Part shown: positions 7,480 through 16,774 of the stretch, in pieces
How positions within the stretch are numbered: the stretch's first letter is position 1
Layout of the letters: each line of letters starts with the position of its first letter
Source of the DNA: Ramlibacter sp. WS9
Lineage (GTDB): Bacteria; Pseudomonadota; Gammaproteobacteria; Burkholderiales; Burkholderiaceae_C
Assembly: GCF_003797765.1 (NCBI RefSeq)
Contig: NZ_RKMB01000038.1
Span: forward strand, 1-43,782
DNA length: 43,782 bases
Direction of reading: 5' to 3'
Made by a program: the position numbers and the translations under genes
Notes under the pieces: generated by a model
What the model was told of the DNA's origin: nothing
The model's input: the letters and a program-made list of their open reading frames with translations, nothing else
The model's database searches: none

Positions 7480-8486
7480 GAGAGCACCCCCTCTGCCACC
7501 CGGACGACTTCAGCCACCTCCCGATGGCACGCCCGCAGCACCAGCGGATCGTTCGGCGCACGCGCGAGCGGCGGCCGCTGCGTGGCGCAACGATCCATCA
7601 CGAAGGTGCAGCGCTCGCTGAACGGGCAGCCGGGCGGCAGGTGCGCCATGTTCGGCGGCACACCGGGGATCGCCAGCAGGCGGTCGCCTTCATGGTCCAG
7701 CCGCGGCACCGCGCCGAGCAGGCCCAAGGTGTAGGGATGGGTCGGGCGGTAGAAGATGCTTTCGGCGCTGCCCTGTTCCATGATGCGGCCGCCATACAGA
7801 ACCATCACCCGGTCGCACAGGCCCGCGACGACGCCGAGATCGTGCGTGATGAGGATGATGGCGGTGCCGAAGTCGCGTTGCAGGTCGCGCAGCAGCGCCA
7901 TGGTCTGCGCCTGCACCGTCACATCCAGCGCCGTGGTCGGTTCGTCGGCGATCAGCAGGTCGGGTTGGCACAACAGAGCCATGGCGATCATGATGCGCTG
8001 GCGCATGCCGCCGGAGAACTCGTGCGGGTACATGCGGATGCGGCGCGCGGCGTCGGGGATGCGCACTTGCTCCAGTGTGGAGATGGCCAGCGTCAGCGCG
8101 CTCTTGCGCGTCAAGCCCTTGTGCAGCTCCAGCACCTCCGTCATCTGCCGCTCCACTGTGAGATACGGGTTGAGCGACGTCATCGGGTCCTGGAAGATCA
8201 TCGCGATGCGGTTGCCGCGAATGCGGTTCAGCTCGTTCGCGGGCATGGAAAGCAGGTCTTCGCCGTTGAACAGGGCGCGGCCCGTTGCGCGGCCGTTGGC
8301 CGCGAGCAGGCCCATCAGCGCCAGCATGCTCTGGCTCTTGCCCGAACCGCTCTCGCCGACGATGCCGAAAGTCTGCCCGCGCTCCAGCGAGAAGCCCAGG
8401 CCGTTGACGGCGGTCACTTCGCCGTCAGGCGTCTTGAACTTGACGGAGAGGTCGTCGATCTCGATCAGCTTCTTGGCGTGATTCAT
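7476..8486 (-). CDS. Peptide ABC importer, ATPase subunit (DppD/OppD-like)
   Basis: A 336-residue ABC ATPase with Walker A GESGSGKS (44-51), Q-loop FQDP (98-101), signature FSGGMRQR (157-164) and Walker B LLIADEPTTALD (D181, E182). The OppD-type C-terminal extension contains PPGCPFSERC. ATG 8486 (MNHAKKLIEI) was chosen because the family homology begins at once; the frame is open for another ~60 codons, but that part reads through a dispersed repeat. No clear ribosome-binding site precedes the ATG. It forms a heterodimer with the DppF-like ATPase to drive the two adjacent permeases, and overlaps dppF by four bases. Confidence 0.92.
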   Translation of the reverse strand: MNHAKKLIEIDDLSVKFKTPDGEVTAVNGLGFSLERGQTFGIVGESGSGKSQSMLALMGLLAANGRATGRALFNGEDLLSMPANELNRIRGNRIAMIFQDPMTSLNPYLTVERQMTEVLELHKGLTRKSALTLAISTLEQVRIPDAARRIRMYPHEFSGGMRQRIMIAMALLCQPDLLIADEPTTALDVTVQAQTMALLRDLQRDFGTAIILITHDLGVVAGLCDRVMVLYGGRIMEQGSAESIFYRPTHPYTLGLLGAVPRLDHEGDRLLAIPGVPPNMAHLPPGCPFSERCTFVMDRCATQRPPLARAPNDPLVLRACHREVAEVVRVAEGVLS

Positions 8487-8512
8487 AAGGGTGGAATGCC
8501 TTCGCGGGGCCG

Positions 8513-8588
8513 CCGCGGAACCGGCTTTGCCGGGCCGCTGGCGGCGCCCCCTTGAGGGGGAGGCGGCCGCAGGCCGCTTCGGGGGTGG
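8513..8588. repeat. GC-rich palindromic repeat, copy 1 (GLRPPPPQGG type)
   Basis: A 76-bp element with nested stems: GGCGGCGCCCCC/GGGGGAGGCGGCC around 8540-8567 and GCGGCCGCAGGCCGC around 8563-8578. It is nearly identical to 40786-40860. It fills almost the whole gap between the dppC-like stop (8590) and the dppD-like start. It could act as a transcript-stabilising or attenuating hairpin inside the operon, but that is inference. Confidence 0.85.
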
Positions 8589-8589
8589 G

Positions 8590-9501
8590 TCATCTCTCTT
8601 TGGGGTCGAGCGCGTCGCGCAGGCCGTCGCCGATGAAGTTGAAGCAATACAGCGTGATCGACAGCAGCGCACCCGGGAACAGGATCATCCATGGCGCCAC
8701 TTCCATGATGTTGGTGCCGTCGTGGATCAGCACGCCCCAGCTGGTCATCGGCTCCTGGATGCCCAGGCCCAGGAACGACAGCACGGATTCGGTCAGGATC
8801 ACCGAAGGCACCGTCACGGTGGTGTAGATCACGACCACGCCCAGCAGGTTGGGCACGATGTGGCTGAAGATGATGCGCCGCGTGGGCACGCCGATGGCGC
8901 GCGCCGCTTCGACGAATTCCATCGTCCGCAGAGACAGCGTCTGGCCTCGCACCACGCGCGCCATGTCCATCCACGAGAACGCCGTGATCGCCAGCACCAC
9001 CAGATAGAACTCGCGGCCCAGGATGGTGACCAGCAGGATCGCGATCAGCAGGTAGGGGATGGCGTACATCATGTCAACGACGCGCATCATGAAGTTGTCG
9101 ACTTTGCCGCCCAGGAAGCCGGCGGTTGCGCCCCAGGCGATGCCCACGGCAACGGAACACAAGGTGGCGAGCAGGCCCACCATCAGCGAGATGCGGCCTC
9201 CGATCAGGCAGCGCACCAGCAGGTCCCGACCGGATTCGTCGGTGCCCCACCAGTGCATGTTCTTGAGCGTGGGCGGCAATTTCATCGCGTCCCAGTCGGC
9301 GGTGTCGAAGTCGTGCGGCAGCACGAACGGGCCGAAGACGCACAGCGCGCCGATGATCAAGAGCGCGATCAGGCTCGCGACCGCCGCCTTGTTGCGCACA
9401 AAGCGTGTGCGGGCGTCGGCCCACGGGCTGCGGCCGGGTGGGGCTGTAGCGGCCAGGACCAGCTCGTCGACCAGCGCTTTGCGTCGGGTAAAGAACAGCA
9501 T
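8590..9501 (-). CDS. Peptide ABC importer, permease (DppC/OppC-like)
   Basis: A 303-residue inner-membrane permease. It has an N-terminal cytoplasmic part, a first membrane segment (VASLIALLIIGALCVFGPFV), a periplasmic stretch with the family phrase HWWGTDESGRDLL, and five more segments. The ATPase-contacting EAA loop is EFVEAARAIGVPTRRIIFSH. It ends with the DppC-like GLRDALDPKER. ATG 9501 was chosen, two bases after the preceding stop; an in-frame TTG at 9507 would overlap that stop and is a less likely start. It pairs with the DppB-like subunit just upstream. A GC-rich repeat follows its stop codon directly. Confidence 0.92.
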   Translation of the reverse strand: MLFFTRRKALVDELVLAATAPPGRSPWADARTRFVRNKAAVASLIALLIIGALCVFGPFVLPHDFDTADWDAMKLPPTLKNMHWWGTDESGRDLLVRCLIGGRISLMVGLLATLCSVAVGIAWGATAGFLGGKVDNFMMRVVDMMYAIPYLLIAILLVTILGREFYLVVLAITAFSWMDMARVVRGQTLSLRTMEFVEAARAIGVPTRRIIFSHIVPNLLGVVVIYTTVTVPSVILTESVLSFLGLGIQEPMTSWGVLIHDGTNIMEVAPWMILFPGALLSITLYCFNFIGDGLRDALDPKER

Positions 9502-9503
9502 GC

Positions 9504-10424
9504 TCAATATCGGATCTTGGGGTCGAGTGCCGCGTAGGCGAGATCGACCACGAGGTTGAGCAGCACCGCCAGCACCGTGATCAGCACCACCAGGCCCAGC
9601 ACCAGCGTGTAGTCGCGGTTGCCGGCGCCGTTGACGATCAGCTTGCCGATGCCGGGCAGCGAGAATACGGTCTCAGTCACCAGGGCCGCGGTGATCGAAG
9701 AGATCGCCAGCGGGCTCAGCACCGAGATCACCGGCAGCAGCGCGGGCTTGAGCGCATGCCGCAGCACCACCACACGCGTCGGCAGGCCCTTGGCCCGCGC
9801 GGTGCGGATGAAGTTGCTGTGCATCACCTCGATCAGGCTGCCGCGCATCACGCGCGCGATGGTGGCGACGTTGATGAAGGTGAGCAGGGCGATCGGCATG
9901 ATCATGAACTGCGGCGCAAAGTTGTCCCAACCGCCGGCGGGCAGCCAGCGCAGCCACAGCGCGAACACCAGCACCAGCACCGGGCCGATCACGAAAGAGG
10001 GCACGACGCTGCCGATGGTGCCCACCAGCATCACGCTGTAGTCGGCGGTGCTGTTCTGGCGCAGCGCGGCGGCGATACCCATGGCGACACCGACGAAGAA
10101 TGAAATCAGCAGGGACAGGCCGCCAATCGCCAGCGATACCGGCAGCGCCGCGGCCACCAGGTCATTGACGGACCAGTCGGCGTATCGGAACGACGCGCCC
10201 AGGTCGCCGTGAATCAGGTTGTTGAGGTAATGCAGGTACTGCTGCCAGGGCGGCAGATCGAGGTGATACTTCGCCTGCAGATTGGCAAGCACCGCGGCCG
10301 ACACTTGCTTCTCGCTGTCGAAGGGACCGCCGGGTGCCGCGTGGACCAGGATGTAGCTGACCGTGATGACGGCCAGCAGCGTAGGAATGGTCGCCAGCAG
10401 GCGACGCAACGTGTAAGACCACAT
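9504..10424 (-). CDS. Peptide ABC importer, permease (DppB/OppB-like)
   Basis: A 306-residue permease with the standard six-segment layout. The first membrane segment is at residues 9-28 (LLATIPTLLAVITVSYILVH). It has the periplasmic phrase DLGASFRYADWSV, the EAA loop RTARAKGLPTRVVVLRHALK and the C-terminal DLAYAALDPKIRY typical of DppB/OppB/GsiC. The full family length is present. It starts 9 bp after the stop of the OppA-like receptor gene, so both are likely on one transcript. Confidence 0.93.
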   Translation of the reverse strand: MWSYTLRRLLATIPTLLAVITVSYILVHAAPGGPFDSEKQVSAAVLANLQAKYHLDLPPWQQYLHYLNNLIHGDLGASFRYADWSVNDLVAAALPVSLAIGGLSLLISFFVGVAMGIAAALRQNSTADYSVMLVGTIGSVVPSFVIGPVLVLVFALWLRWLPAGGWDNFAPQFMIMPIALLTFINVATIARVMRGSLIEVMHSNFIRTARAKGLPTRVVVLRHALKPALLPVISVLSPLAISSITAALVTETVFSLPGIGKLIVNGAGNRDYTLVLGLVVLITVLAVLLNLVVDLAYAALDPKIRY

Positions 10425-10433
10425 GAGGTGTGA

Positions 10434-12053
10434 TCAGTGCTTGATGATGTAGAGGTCTTTGCTGCGGAAGCGGTCTTGCGCGTTTAGCAGCGAGTAACCG
10501 CCGACATACGACTTCACCAGCCGGGGCAGCGAATACTGCACCAACGGAATGATGGGGTAGTCTTCCATGATCATCTGCGTGGCCTGGGTCAGCAGCGCCT
10601 TGCGCTTGCCGGTGTCGTCGCTCTGCTCGGCCTGATTGATCACGTCTTCGGCCTTGCGGTTGCAGTTGAAGTTGTTGTTCTGGTCCGAGTCGCAGCGCAC
10701 CAGCGCCAGGAAGTTGGTGGCGTCGTTGTAGTCGGCGATGAAGCCGTTGCGGGCGATCTGGAAGGAGCCGTCATGGCGCTTCTTGAGCAGCACCTTGAAC
10801 TCCATCGCCTCCAGCTCGATAGCGATACCCAGCTTGGTCTTCCACTCCGACTGCGCGAAGATGGCCATCTTCTTGTGGTATTCGCTGGTGTTGTACGAGA
10901 AGGTGTATTTGGTGCCCGGCTTCACGCCCGCTTCGGCCAGCAGCTTCTTGGCTTCCTCGATGCGTTTGGCCATCGGCCACTTGGCCCATTCGTACTCGGC
11001 CATGTCGGCGCCTTGCAGGCCCTTGACCATCAGCCCATACGCGGGCGTCTGGCCGTCGGCGGTGATGCGCTGCGACAGGATGTCGCGGTCGATCACCATG
11101 GTGAGCGCCTTGCGCACGCGCACGTCCTTGAAGGCCGGGTTCTGGGTCTGGAACGAGTAGTAGCGCAAGCCGAGCATCGGGGCGTTGCGCACATCCTTCG
11201 GGAACTTCTTCTTCGCCTCTTCGTAGGTGCCGGGCGGCAGCTGGTAGACCATTTCGTTCTGGCCGGATTCGAACAGCTTCACGTCGGCGTTGCCGTCCTC
11301 GACCGGCAGGTAGGTCACGCGCGAGAGCTGCACGTTGGCCGCGTCCCAGTACTGTGGGTTCTTCTCGATCACCACGCGGCTGTTGACCAGCCACTCCTTG
11401 AGCACGAAGGCGCCGTTGCTCACCATGTTGCCGGGCTTGGTCCACTCGCGGCCGAATTTCTCCACCGAAGCCTGGTGCAGCGGGCCCAGGTTGTTGTTGG
11501 ACATCAGGCTGGGCAGGAAGGCCACGGGGAAAGGCGTCTTCACTTCCAGCGTGTGCTTGTCGAGTGCCTTCACGCCTACTTCCGAAGGCGGCTTCTTGCC
11601 GGTGGCCACGTCCTTGCCGTTGAGGATGAACACCCCATACGTCGCCGAGTAGGTCGATGCCGTCTTCGGGTCGAGGAAGCGGCGGATGCCATAGACGCAA
11701 TCCTGCGCCGTCACCGGGTCGCCGTTGGACCACTTGGCGTTCGGCCGCAGCTTGAAGACCCACGTGAGCGCGTTGGTCTGCTTCCAGCTTTCGGCCACGC
11801 CGGGGATGATGTTGCCGTCGGCGTCGTTGGCCGTGAGCCCTTCGAACAGATCGCGCGTGATGTTGTTGGCGCCGACGGATTCAGCGACCGCCGGGTCCAG
11901 CGTTTCCGCTTCGGAGCCGTTGTTGCGGATCAGTGTCTGGGTGGAGTGGAGTTGCGTGCCCGGCGGGACAACGGCGGCGGCCGCGGGGAAAGCGAGAGCG
12001 GCGGCAAGCACGGTGAACGCGAGCTGTCTGGAGAATGGAGGTTGACCGGTCAT
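10434..12053 (-). CDS. OppA-like periplasmic peptide-binding protein
   Basis: A 539-residue solute-binding protein of the SBP_bac_5 family. It has a signal peptide (hydrophobic LAFTVLAAALAFPAAAA, cut near residue 27). Family landmarks follow: SEAETLDPAVAESVGANNI, TWVFKLRPNAKWSNGDPVTA, GAFVLKEW and VRKALTMVIDRD. E. coli OppA has 543 residues. An AAGGGA ribosome-binding site lies about 8 bases before the ATG. It delivers peptides to the adjacent permease pair. Its OppA-like form differs from the two ~600-residue receptors upstream, which suggests that this one is the cognate receptor of the DppBCDF-like importer. Confidence 0.92.
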   Translation of the reverse strand: MTGQPPFSRQLAFTVLAAALAFPAAAAVVPPGTQLHSTQTLIRNNGSEAETLDPAVAESVGANNITRDLFEGLTANDADGNIIPGVAESWKQTNALTWVFKLRPNAKWSNGDPVTAQDCVYGIRRFLDPKTASTYSATYGVFILNGKDVATGKKPPSEVGVKALDKHTLEVKTPFPVAFLPSLMSNNNLGPLHQASVEKFGREWTKPGNMVSNGAFVLKEWLVNSRVVIEKNPQYWDAANVQLSRVTYLPVEDGNADVKLFESGQNEMVYQLPPGTYEEAKKKFPKDVRNAPMLGLRYYSFQTQNPAFKDVRVRKALTMVIDRDILSQRITADGQTPAYGLMVKGLQGADMAEYEWAKWPMAKRIEEAKKLLAEAGVKPGTKYTFSYNTSEYHKKMAIFAQSEWKTKLGIAIELEAMEFKVLLKKRHDGSFQIARNGFIADYNDATNFLALVRCDSDQNNNFNCNRKAEDVINQAEQSDDTGKRKALLTQATQMIMEDYPIIPLVQYSLPRLVKSYVGGYSLLNAQDRFRSKDLYIIKH

Positions 12054-12083
12054 GGGATAAGTCCCTTTCTTGGAGGAGGGTGG

Positions 12084-13895
12084 TTACTTCTTCGGAAACT
12101 TGGCGAGGTCGATGTCGACGTATTGCCAGAACTCTCGAGCGTTCGGGTGGCGTTTATAGCCCACCAGCCAGGGCTGCATCAGGTCGGTGCCGATGCGGTG
12201 AACCCGCACCTTGATGGGCATGTAGGCGATCAGGATGCGCTGGGCTTCGCGCATCACGGCATCGCGCTCCGGCCCGTCCGGCATCAGCTGCACCTTGTCG
12301 TACAGCTCGTCGAACTTTGCATTGCTGAAACGTGAGTGGTTCTGGCCCCCGACCTGCTTGCTGTAGCCCAGGGCGAGCACGGGGCCGCTGTTGGGCGAGC
12401 TCGCCGAGAGGCCGTAGCCCCACATCATGAGCTTGCCCGCGCGCGAGTTGCGCAGCTGTTCTGGCCACTTGCCGATGCGCAGCTCGAGCTTGACGCCGAT
12501 GGCGTCGAGATTTTTCTTCATCACCTCGTCGCGCTCGCGGTAGTCGGCGGCGGAGAGCGTGTCGTAAACCAGCACGAGCGGGCTGCCGTCGGGCATCTCG
12601 CGCCAGCCGTCGCCGTTCTTGTCCACGTAGCCGAACATGTCGAGCAGGGCGACCGCCTTCTTCCGGTCGAAAGTGCCCATCTCCGAGCGGTAGTCCGGGT
12701 CGAAGCTCGCGGTGTTGGGCATGATGAAGCCCTGCGCCACCATTGCCTGGCCGCGCATGGCGAGCCGCGCTTCCTCGTTGCCGTTCATCGCCAGCGCAAT
12801 CGCCCGGCGCAGCGCCACCTTTTCGGGGGTGTAGCCGCCCACGATGGGGTGCGTCATGCTGAAGTACAGCATGCGGATGTCCGACAGCGGCACCCGATCC
12901 ATCTGCAGGCCCTGCTTGGCGAGATTGGGCGCGAGCTTGTTGTTCGGGATGGCATGCGTGGCCAGGTTCTCCGGCAGCCGCTCCATCAGGTCGTATTCCC
13001 GGTTGAGGAACGAGAGCCAGCGCGGCTGCGGGTCGTCGATGATCGCGATCTCGACGCGGTCGATCATCGGCAGGCGCTTGCCCTTCATCATCGCGGCGAT
13101 GCGTACGGACTCCGGGTCCTTCGGGTTCGGCTCGGACTCGAAGCGCACCTCCCGGTAATCCGGGTTGCGCACCAGCGTGATCTTGGAGGAGCGCCGCCAT
13201 TCCTTGAGCATGAAGGGTCCGGTACCCACCGGGTGTTCCATGATGGCTTCGCCGTACTTCTCGACCACTTCGCGCGCGACCACGCCGCCGATGCCGGGAT
13301 CGGCCAGCGTGAGGATGAAGCGCGGACGCGGTTGCGCCAGCTTGAACTGCAGCGTGTACTTGTCGAGCACGCGCAGGCCCTCGATCTCGGTGTCGTAGTC
13401 GAACTTGCCGGAGGCCAGCGCCTTCTTGCGCAGCTCGGAGAAGCCGAGGATGCCTTCCTCTTCGTAGCTCGAGACCTGCGGGCTCTTGGTCTTCGGATCC
13501 ATCACCCGCTTGAGCGAGTAGACGAAATCCGCAGCCGTCACTTCGCGGCCCTTGCCTTCGAACGCGGCGTCGGCCGCGAAGCGCACGCCGGGCCGGACCT
13601 TGATCGTGAACGTGCGGAAGTCGCCCGAGACCTCGGGCAAGGCCGCGGCGAGCACGGGACGGACCTTGGCGGGCCGGGCCAGGTAGTCATAGCCGTAGAG
13701 GTTCTCGAAGATGTTCGCGGTGATGATGCGCGAGTACAGGTCCGACAGCTGCGGCGGGTCGAACCCGGTTTCGGCGACGGGGAAGGCGTAGCGCAGCACC
13801 TTCTCGGTCGCGGCGAGGGCGGCGGCCGGAGCGAGGGCGCACAGCGCGGCCGCGAGCAGCGCGAATCGCGCCAAAATTCTGCGTGAGAATGCCAT
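12084..13895 (-). CDS. Peptide/substrate-binding protein, Yej-like, paralogue 2
   Basis: A 603-residue periplasmic binding protein of the long SBP_bac_5 type (about 600 residues, as in YejA). The signal peptide is residues 1-28 (ILARFALLAAALCALAPAAA). Landmarks are KVLRYAFPVAETGFDPPQLS, EHPVGTGPFMLKEW and DKNGDGWREMPDG. ATG 13895 was chosen because it starts the signal peptide; the frame runs further upstream into the preceding gene, which is a shadow. It lies two bases after the stop of paralogue 1 and is closely similar to it over its full length by eye, so this is a tandem duplication. It probably feeds the divergent Yej-like importer. Confidence 0.9.
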   Translation of the reverse strand: MAFSRRILARFALLAAALCALAPAAALAATEKVLRYAFPVAETGFDPPQLSDLYSRIITANIFENLYGYDYLARPAKVRPVLAAALPEVSGDFRTFTIKVRPGVRFAADAAFEGKGREVTAADFVYSLKRVMDPKTKSPQVSSYEEEGILGFSELRKKALASGKFDYDTEIEGLRVLDKYTLQFKLAQPRPRFILTLADPGIGGVVAREVVEKYGEAIMEHPVGTGPFMLKEWRRSSKITLVRNPDYREVRFESEPNPKDPESVRIAAMMKGKRLPMIDRVEIAIIDDPQPRWLSFLNREYDLMERLPENLATHAIPNNKLAPNLAKQGLQMDRVPLSDIRMLYFSMTHPIVGGYTPEKVALRRAIALAMNGNEEARLAMRGQAMVAQGFIMPNTASFDPDYRSEMGTFDRKKAVALLDMFGYVDKNGDGWREMPDGSPLVLVYDTLSAADYRERDEVMKKNLDAIGVKLELRIGKWPEQLRNSRAGKLMMWGYGLSASSPNSGPVLALGYSKQVGGQNHSRFSNAKFDELYDKVQLMPDGPERDAVMREAQRILIAYMPIKVRVHRIGTDLMQPWLVGYKRHPNAREFWQYVDIDLAKFPKK

Positions 13896-13897
13896 GG

Positions 13898-15715
13898 CTA
13901 CATCGCCGGCGCGCCGTTCTTGCGCGCCTTGTCGGCATCGATGTCGATGTATTGCCAGAAGTCGCGGCGGAACGGGTGCCGCTTGTAGCCCACCACCCAC
14001 GGCTGCCACAGGTCCGTCGCGATGCGATGCGTCTTGACCTTGTAGGGCATGTAGGCAATGAGGATGCGTTGGGCCTCGTTGATAGCGGCCCGGCGCTCGG
14101 GCCCGTCGCCCATGACGAGCTGCTTTTCGTACAGCTCGTCGAAACGCTTGTTGGAAAAGCGCGAGTGGTTCTGCTGGCCTGCGGACTTGCTGTACCCCAT
14201 GTCGAGGGGACTGCCGCTGTCTGGCGTGGTGGCCGACTGGCCGAAGTTCCACATCATCAGCTTGCCGCTGCGGGACATCCGCAGCTGCTCGGGCCATTGC
14301 CCGACGCGCATGACCATCTTGATTCCTACCGCGTCGAGGTTCTTCTTCAACACCTCGTCGAGTTCGCGATAGTCGGCGCGCGAGAGTGTGTCGTACTCCA
14401 GCACCAGCGGCTTGCCATCGGGCATGTCGCGCCAGCCGTCACCGTTCTTGTCGGTATAGCCGAACATGTCGAGCAACGCGATCGCCTTGGCGCGGTCATG
14501 CGTTCCCATCTCGGAGCGGTAGTTGGGGTCATACAGCGTGGTGTTGGGCATGACGAAGCCCTGCGCCACGATGGCCTGGTTGCGCCGCGGCAGGCGCACT
14601 TCCTCACCGCTGTTCATCGCCATCGCGATAGCCCGGCGCAATGCCACCTTATCCGGCGTATACCCGCCGAGGATCGGGTTGACCATGCTGAAGTAGAGGA
14701 CAGTGAAGTCCGACAACGGCACGCGTTCCATCTGAATACCGCGCTTGGCCAGGTTCGGAGCCAGCTTGTTGTTGGGGATGGCGTAATTCGCAAAGTTGAA
14801 CGGCAGGCGTTCCATGAAGTCATGCTCGCCGTTCAGGAACGAAAGCCAGCGGGGCTGGGGCTCCTCGATGATGGAAACCACCACCTTGTCCACCAGCGGC
14901 AGCTTCTTGCCCTTCAAGTGCTTGGCGATGGCTTCGCCGGACGGGTCGACGCCCTCGGAATCAAAGATCTTTTCGCGGTATGTCGGGTTGCGCACCAGGG
15001 TGATTTGCGATGCGCGCTTCCACTCGTGCAGCATGAAAGGCCCCGTGCCCACGGGGTGTTCCATGATGGCCTCGCCATATTTCTCCACCACTTCGCGCGC
15101 GACGATGCCGAGCGTGGCCGGGTCGGCCAGGTTGTAAAGGAAGCGGGGCCTGGGAATGGCGAGCTTTATCTGCACGGTGTAGCGATCTAGCGCGCGCAGT
15201 CCTTCCACTTCGCTGTCATAGTCGAACTTGCCGGAAGCCTCCGCTTGCCTGCGCAGTTCCTCCATGCCGATCATCTTCTCCTCGATGAACCCGGCAACCT
15301 TGGGACTCTTGTTCTTCGGGTCGAAGAAGCGCTTGAACGTGTAGACCACGTCCTTGGCGGTCACTTCGCGTGGCTTGCCGGCGAACGCGGGATCGTCCGT
15401 GAAGTAGATGCCCGGTCGGATGCGAAAGGTCCAGGTGCGGAAATCCGGCGAAACCTCCGGCATCGCCTCGGCGAGGTTCGGCCTGATCTTCGCGGGCCTC
15501 GCGAGATAGTCGTACTCGTACGGCGCATCGAGCACGTGCGCGATGACGGCGGCCGAATACAGGTCGTTGATTTGCGCTGGATCGAACCCGGTTTCGGGCC
15601 CGAGAAATGCATAGCGCAAGGTTTTTTCAGGGTTTGCTGCGAGGGCGCCAACGGGTAAGAGGGCACCGACCGCCAGGCACAGGCTGATGGCCCGTACCCA
15701 GGTTCGGAAGTTCAT
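13898..15715 (-). CDS. Peptide/substrate-binding protein, Yej-like, paralogue 1
   Basis: A 605-residue periplasmic binding protein, first gene of the minus-strand run. The signal peptide is MNFRTWVRAI, then SLCLAVGALLPVGALA, cut near residue 27. It shares long blocks with paralogue 2: EHPVGTGPFMLHEW, NNKLAPNLAKRGIQMERVPL, DKNGDGWRDMPDGKPLVL and NHSRFSNKRFDELYEK. ATG 15715 was preferred over an in-frame GTG at 15727. The gene diverges from the Yej-like permease gene across a 120-bp gap, so both strands are probably regulated from there. The ligand is unknown; peptides are most likely from context. Confidence 0.9.
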   Translation of the reverse strand: MNFRTWVRAISLCLAVGALLPVGALAANPEKTLRYAFLGPETGFDPAQINDLYSAAVIAHVLDAPYEYDYLARPAKIRPNLAEAMPEVSPDFRTWTFRIRPGIYFTDDPAFAGKPREVTAKDVVYTFKRFFDPKNKSPKVAGFIEEKMIGMEELRRQAEASGKFDYDSEVEGLRALDRYTVQIKLAIPRPRFLYNLADPATLGIVAREVVEKYGEAIMEHPVGTGPFMLHEWKRASQITLVRNPTYREKIFDSEGVDPSGEAIAKHLKGKKLPLVDKVVVSIIEEPQPRWLSFLNGEHDFMERLPFNFANYAIPNNKLAPNLAKRGIQMERVPLSDFTVLYFSMVNPILGGYTPDKVALRRAIAMAMNSGEEVRLPRRNQAIVAQGFVMPNTTLYDPNYRSEMGTHDRAKAIALLDMFGYTDKNGDGWRDMPDGKPLVLEYDTLSRADYRELDEVLKKNLDAVGIKMVMRVGQWPEQLRMSRSGKLMMWNFGQSATTPDSGSPLDMGYSKSAGQQNHSRFSNKRFDELYEKQLVMGDGPERRAAINEAQRILIAYMPYKVKTHRIATDLWQPWVVGYKRHPFRRDFWQYIDIDADKARKNGAPAM

Positions 15716-15835
15716 GATAGGAAACACCTAGTGGGGGTAACGCGGTGCACAAGCATAATGCGCGCCGAGCCTTCCGCCACGAGCGGTTTCCCCAAGTAGA
15801 ACCCGAGTCGCCACCGCGACACGCGATTACCACCG
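15716..15835. promoter_or_regulatory. Divergent promoter region of the two peptide-import operons
   Basis: This 120-bp gap separates the first gene of the minus-strand receptor/Dpp run from the first gene of the plus-strand Yej-like run, so it must hold at least two promoters unless transcription enters from outside. A -10-like CATAAT lies at 15754-15759 on the plus strand. No convincing -35 box or palindromic operator was seen. Confidence 0.45.
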
Positions 15836-16774
15836 ATGATTTCATACATCCTGCGACGGATCTGGCAGATGATCCCGACCCTGGCCGGGGTCATCCTGCT
15901 CGTATTCTTCCTCTTCAAGTACTTCGGCGACGACCCGGCGGAGATTCTGGGCGGGCTCCAGGCGACGCAGGAGCAGATCGATTCGATCCGCAGGCAGCTC
16001 GGCCTCGACAAGCCCGTACTCGAACAGCTGTGGCTCTTCGTCAAGAAGGTGGTCACCTTCGACTGGGGCGCCAGCTGGACCACCAAAGAGACGATTTCCA
16101 ACATCTTCGCGACCCGCCTGCCCGCCACGCTGACCATCATGGTGCCGATCCTGGTGCTAGAGGTCGGCCTGGCCATCGTTGCCGGCATGGCCGTGGCGTA
16201 CGTACGGGGCAGCCTGACGGACCGCGTGGTGATGATCATCAGCACCGTGGCACTGTCGATCAGCTTCCTGGTCTACGTGATCATCGGCCAGTACGTCTTT
16301 GCTTTCCAGCTGGGCTGGTTCCCGGTGCAAGGCTGGACCAACAGCACGCTCACCAACCTGCTGGTGTATGCGCCGCTCCCGGTGATGCTGGCGGTGCTGG
16401 TGAGCCTGGCGCCGCACACCCGTCTTTACCGCAGCTTCTTCCTGGATGAGATCGGCCACGATTACGTGCGCACCGCGCGCGCCAAAGGGGTGCCCGAAAA
16501 CACCATCCTGTTCAAGCACGTGCTGCGCAACGCGCTGATCCCGATCCTCACGAACGTGGCCACGCAGTTGCCCGGCGTGTTCATCGGCTCATTTCTCATC
16601 GAGGTGTTCTTCTCCATTCCCGGCCTCGGCCGCGAGGTCTACACCGCCGTCGGCCGCGGCGACTTCCCGGTGATCCAGGCCGTGACCATCTACCTGGCCG
16701 TGCTGACCATGGTCATCAATCTCATCACCGATGTGCTGTACAAGTTCGTCGACCCCCGCGTGGTGCTGAAATGA
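15836..16774 (+). CDS. Peptide ABC importer, permease (YejB/DppB-like)
   Basis: A 312-residue permease. It opens with MISYILRRIWQMIPTLAGVI, close to the N-terminus of YejB-type proteins, followed by six predicted membrane segments. The EAA loop is YVRTARAKGVPENTILFKHV, and the C-terminus is DVLYKFVDPRVVLK. Its stop overlaps the next gene's start (ATGA at 16771-16774), so the two permeases are co-translated. It is only distantly similar to the DppB-like subunit at 9504-10424, which indicates a separate importer rather than a recent duplication. Confidence 0.9.
   Translation: MISYILRRIWQMIPTLAGVILLVFFLFKYFGDDPAEILGGLQATQEQIDSIRRQLGLDKPVLEQLWLFVKKVVTFDWGASWTTKETISNIFATRLPATLTIMVPILVLEVGLAIVAGMAVAYVRGSLTDRVVMIISTVALSISFLVYVIIGQYVFAFQLGWFPVQGWTNSTLTNLLVYAPLPVMLAVLVSLAPHTRLYRSFFLDEIGHDYVRTARAKGVPENTILFKHVLRNALIPILTNVATQLPGVFIGSFLIEVFFSIPGLGREVYTAVGRGDFPVIQAVTIYLAVLTMVINLITDVLYKFVDPRVVLK

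Noticed and set aside
10773..15190. Long plus-strand open frames opposite the three binding-protein genes
   Set aside because: Their composition (His, Arg, Leu, Val rich) mirrors the third-position GC of the real minus-strand genes; they have no motifs and no start signals.
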